Source of the DNA: Rhea pennata
Lineage: Eukaryota; Chordata; Aves; Rheiformes; Rheidae
NCBI RefSeq assembly: GCF_028389875.1
Contig: NC_084667.1
Coordinates: 59,126,570 to 59,190,569 of the forward strand
Reading direction: 5' to 3'
DNA length: 64,000 nt
Shown here: in pieces, positions 46,341 through 64,000 of the stretch
How the letters are laid out: every line of letters starts with the position of its first letter
How positions within the stretch are numbered: position 1 is the stretch's first letter
Notes under the pieces: generated by a model
The model's database searches: none
Told to the model about the DNA's origin: nothing
Seen by the model: the letters and a program-made list of their open reading frames with translations, nothing else
Position numbers and translations under genes: made by a program

Positions 46341-48306
46341 CATTTGTGCGCTGCCAGGAGAGCAAAGAAGATCAAAAAACCAGCAGTGTATTAGGCCCTG
46401 CAGTAATAGCGAATTTGCTGAATGAAAAATGATTAGAAATTGTAGGTCACCCCTTTCCATAAGAGGAGGCAAAGAAACTACCAGAACAGTAGTGGTTCCT
46501 GCAAGAGAGACTCCTCCAGAGCCCTAATTTACCCCCAAATGTATGAAAATAACACGTCAGGTGAGTAGCTGAGAGAGATATCACTTGGGATGCCAGCATA
46601 CATTGCTGTGGAGATTAGTTCTAATAAACACGATGGCTCAAAAGAAGGCCAAGAAACTAGGAGCCAGTTTACATGATCAAAGGCAGAGTGATTCCTTCTT
46701 TGTCCCTCCAGACACATGGGAGTGTTCCTCTTGCCTACTGGCATAACAACAGCCTAAATACGGTAGAAGAAATAGATGGCGGTCAAGCTGCTTGCAAATG
46801 GTATTATTGTAAATAAGAACTGAAAACTGTGTGTTTCATTGATAGTATCTACAATGTGAACTAGAAGTGTAATTTATGAGAGATAAGAACATCAGTGTAA
46901 TCAAATGGTGCAAGCTCTACCATAACTGGAGTTAACCATAACTCTGCTATCTCACATACAAAGTCCAGTGTGTTTACATTTCTGAATTAATGGTATGCCC
47001 TTCTTACAGTTTCACCATAAAAGCCAGACAGGCCTATTCTGTTTTGCTGTGTATCTATGACCACATGTTAGAAGCTTTGGAAATTTTGGCTGTAACTGTA
47101 TTTATTTCTCCATGTCAATGATTTCAACAGAAAAATGAGAACTAAATCTTGCTGCTTAGCACAAGTTGAACTGCAGTGAGTTTTGATCAGCAAAGACTAG
47201 AAATTTAGAACTAAAAATAAAGTTTTTAGTGAAAACAGTGAAGTACGACAAGGCTGTTACACTTGCAGTATAACAGCTCTGGAATCAAACCATTATTCCG
47301 AAAACTAAAAATAGTGCTGCTTTTAGTTCTCTTGCAGAAGTGCCCAGAATTCAAACTTCCAAAGCTTTCTGTCAGAGACTAACTTCTAACTTTGGGATCA
47401 CTGTTACCTTATTAGACAGTTCCTCCTGTGAGTTGATCAAGCAACAGTTTAGATTGCCAGCTGCCATATCTGAAAGGCAGTGCCAGATTGTGTTATAAGC
47501 TACCTTCTCATTTCCAGATTTTCTTCTCAAAGATAGCAATATTTAATTGTAATTCTCTAAGCAGCTACAATAACACAGGGCTAAAACAATGTAACTGTAT
47601 TTACATTAGCTTGCAAACACTTGTCTCCACCCAGTTGCGGCACAGATCACTTCCCAATTACTCTGCACCCTTAATGGCAAATTGAAGGCTTGACTACCCT
47701 TTTTTTCTTGTACTTAGTCAAATTTATACAAAAATTAATGCAAATACTGCTTGTATTCTATCTCTCGACCTCATTTGAAAAACTTTCAAGTCAGCTTTTC
47801 CTGGTGGCCCTAATAACTGGTGATCAATATTCAGGCAAGTAACAGTTGTCTTACATTGTAAATCACAAGGGATAAGGCAGCAGAAGGAAATAAAAGGCAC
47901 TGCTTAACGACACACTCTGAGAGCTTGTCAACTGGAGTTTAACAGCCTGCTGAAATAGGTATCTCCTTGCAAGCTTCCCAGTAGCATTATGGAGCAGGCT
48001 GAATAACTTATATTTGCTTAAAAATATGCCATACAACAGGACAAATACTTTGTTCAAGTCAATGGGATTTTTCCATTGATTTTAACTGGATCAAGAGTTC
48101 AGTGCAGGGGCATGAGGGGGAGGGGTTGGAAGGGGAGTTCCCTGAACTTCATCGAGTTCCCTTGCTACCACCTTATTTATGTCGTTTTCCTTTTTTATTA
48201 TTATTATTTTTTTTTATTATGGAGAAAGTAAAATACCTTATTTTTATCTCCAGTTTCAGCCTCATCACAATCTTGTACACTCTCTGACATATTTATTCTC
48301 TTTTAG
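45786..48306 (+). other. TRMT61A intron 1
   Basis: 2.5 kb from the CpG-island donor to the acceptor of the first coding exon. GC-rich at its start, AT-rich afterwards. No repeat family recognised. Confidence 0.7.

Positions 48307-64000
<15,694 letters not shown>

Overview
This is vertebrate nuclear DNA, almost certainly from a bird and probably from a songbird or other passerine. The evidence is spliced eukaryotic genes with GT-AG introns, the gene order MARK3 - CKB - TRMT61A (the order of human 14q32 and its avian counterpart), a CR1 LINE copy typical of bird genomes, and a tRNA-Ile-headed SINE with a CR1-like tail. As far as I recall, that SINE type (TguSINE1) is characteristic of passerines. 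No bacterial genes, operons or CRISPR arrays are present.

Layout. (1) 1-11,859, plus strand: the 3' end of MARK3, a microtubule-affinity-regulating Ser/Thr kinase. There are five exons: 2250-2414, 3133-3390, a 27-nt microexon at 5837-5863, a 45-nt exon at 9649-9693, and the terminal KA1-domain exon at 11514-11859. The kinase and UBA domains lie upstream of the window. (2) About 12.6-33.9 kb: intergenic DNA between two convergent genes. It holds CpG-rich blocks near 25.2-25.8 and 28.2-28.5 kb and homopolymer tracts, but no gene I recognise. (3) 33.9-41.75 kb, minus strand: complete CKB, brain-type creatine kinase. It has a noncoding first exon, two alternative first coding exons (381-aa and 376-aa products), six common exons, and a CCAAT/TATA/CCAAT/TATA promoter inside a CpG island. 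(4) 41.75-45.1 kb: intergenic DNA between the divergent CKB and TRMT61A promoters, with a 48-bp tandem duplication and other small repeats. (5) 45.1-64.0 kb, plus strand: TRMT61A, the catalytic subunit of the tRNA m1A58 methyltransferase. It has a CpG-island noncoding exon and coding exons at 48326-48656 and 59079-59345. The last coding exon (about 90 residues) lies beyond the window. Its 10.4-kb second intron carries the SINE and a 5'-truncated CR1.

The three genes are neighbours by ancient synteny and do not form a functional cluster. The most interesting points are the tandem alternative N-terminal exons of CKB, matching the Ba/Bb isoform system described in chicken, and the run of four symmetric, phase-identical MARK3 exons including a microexon, which permits frame-safe skipping. 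I found no convincing new biological system. Most long open frames in the CpG islands and the intergenic region look like chance ORFs.
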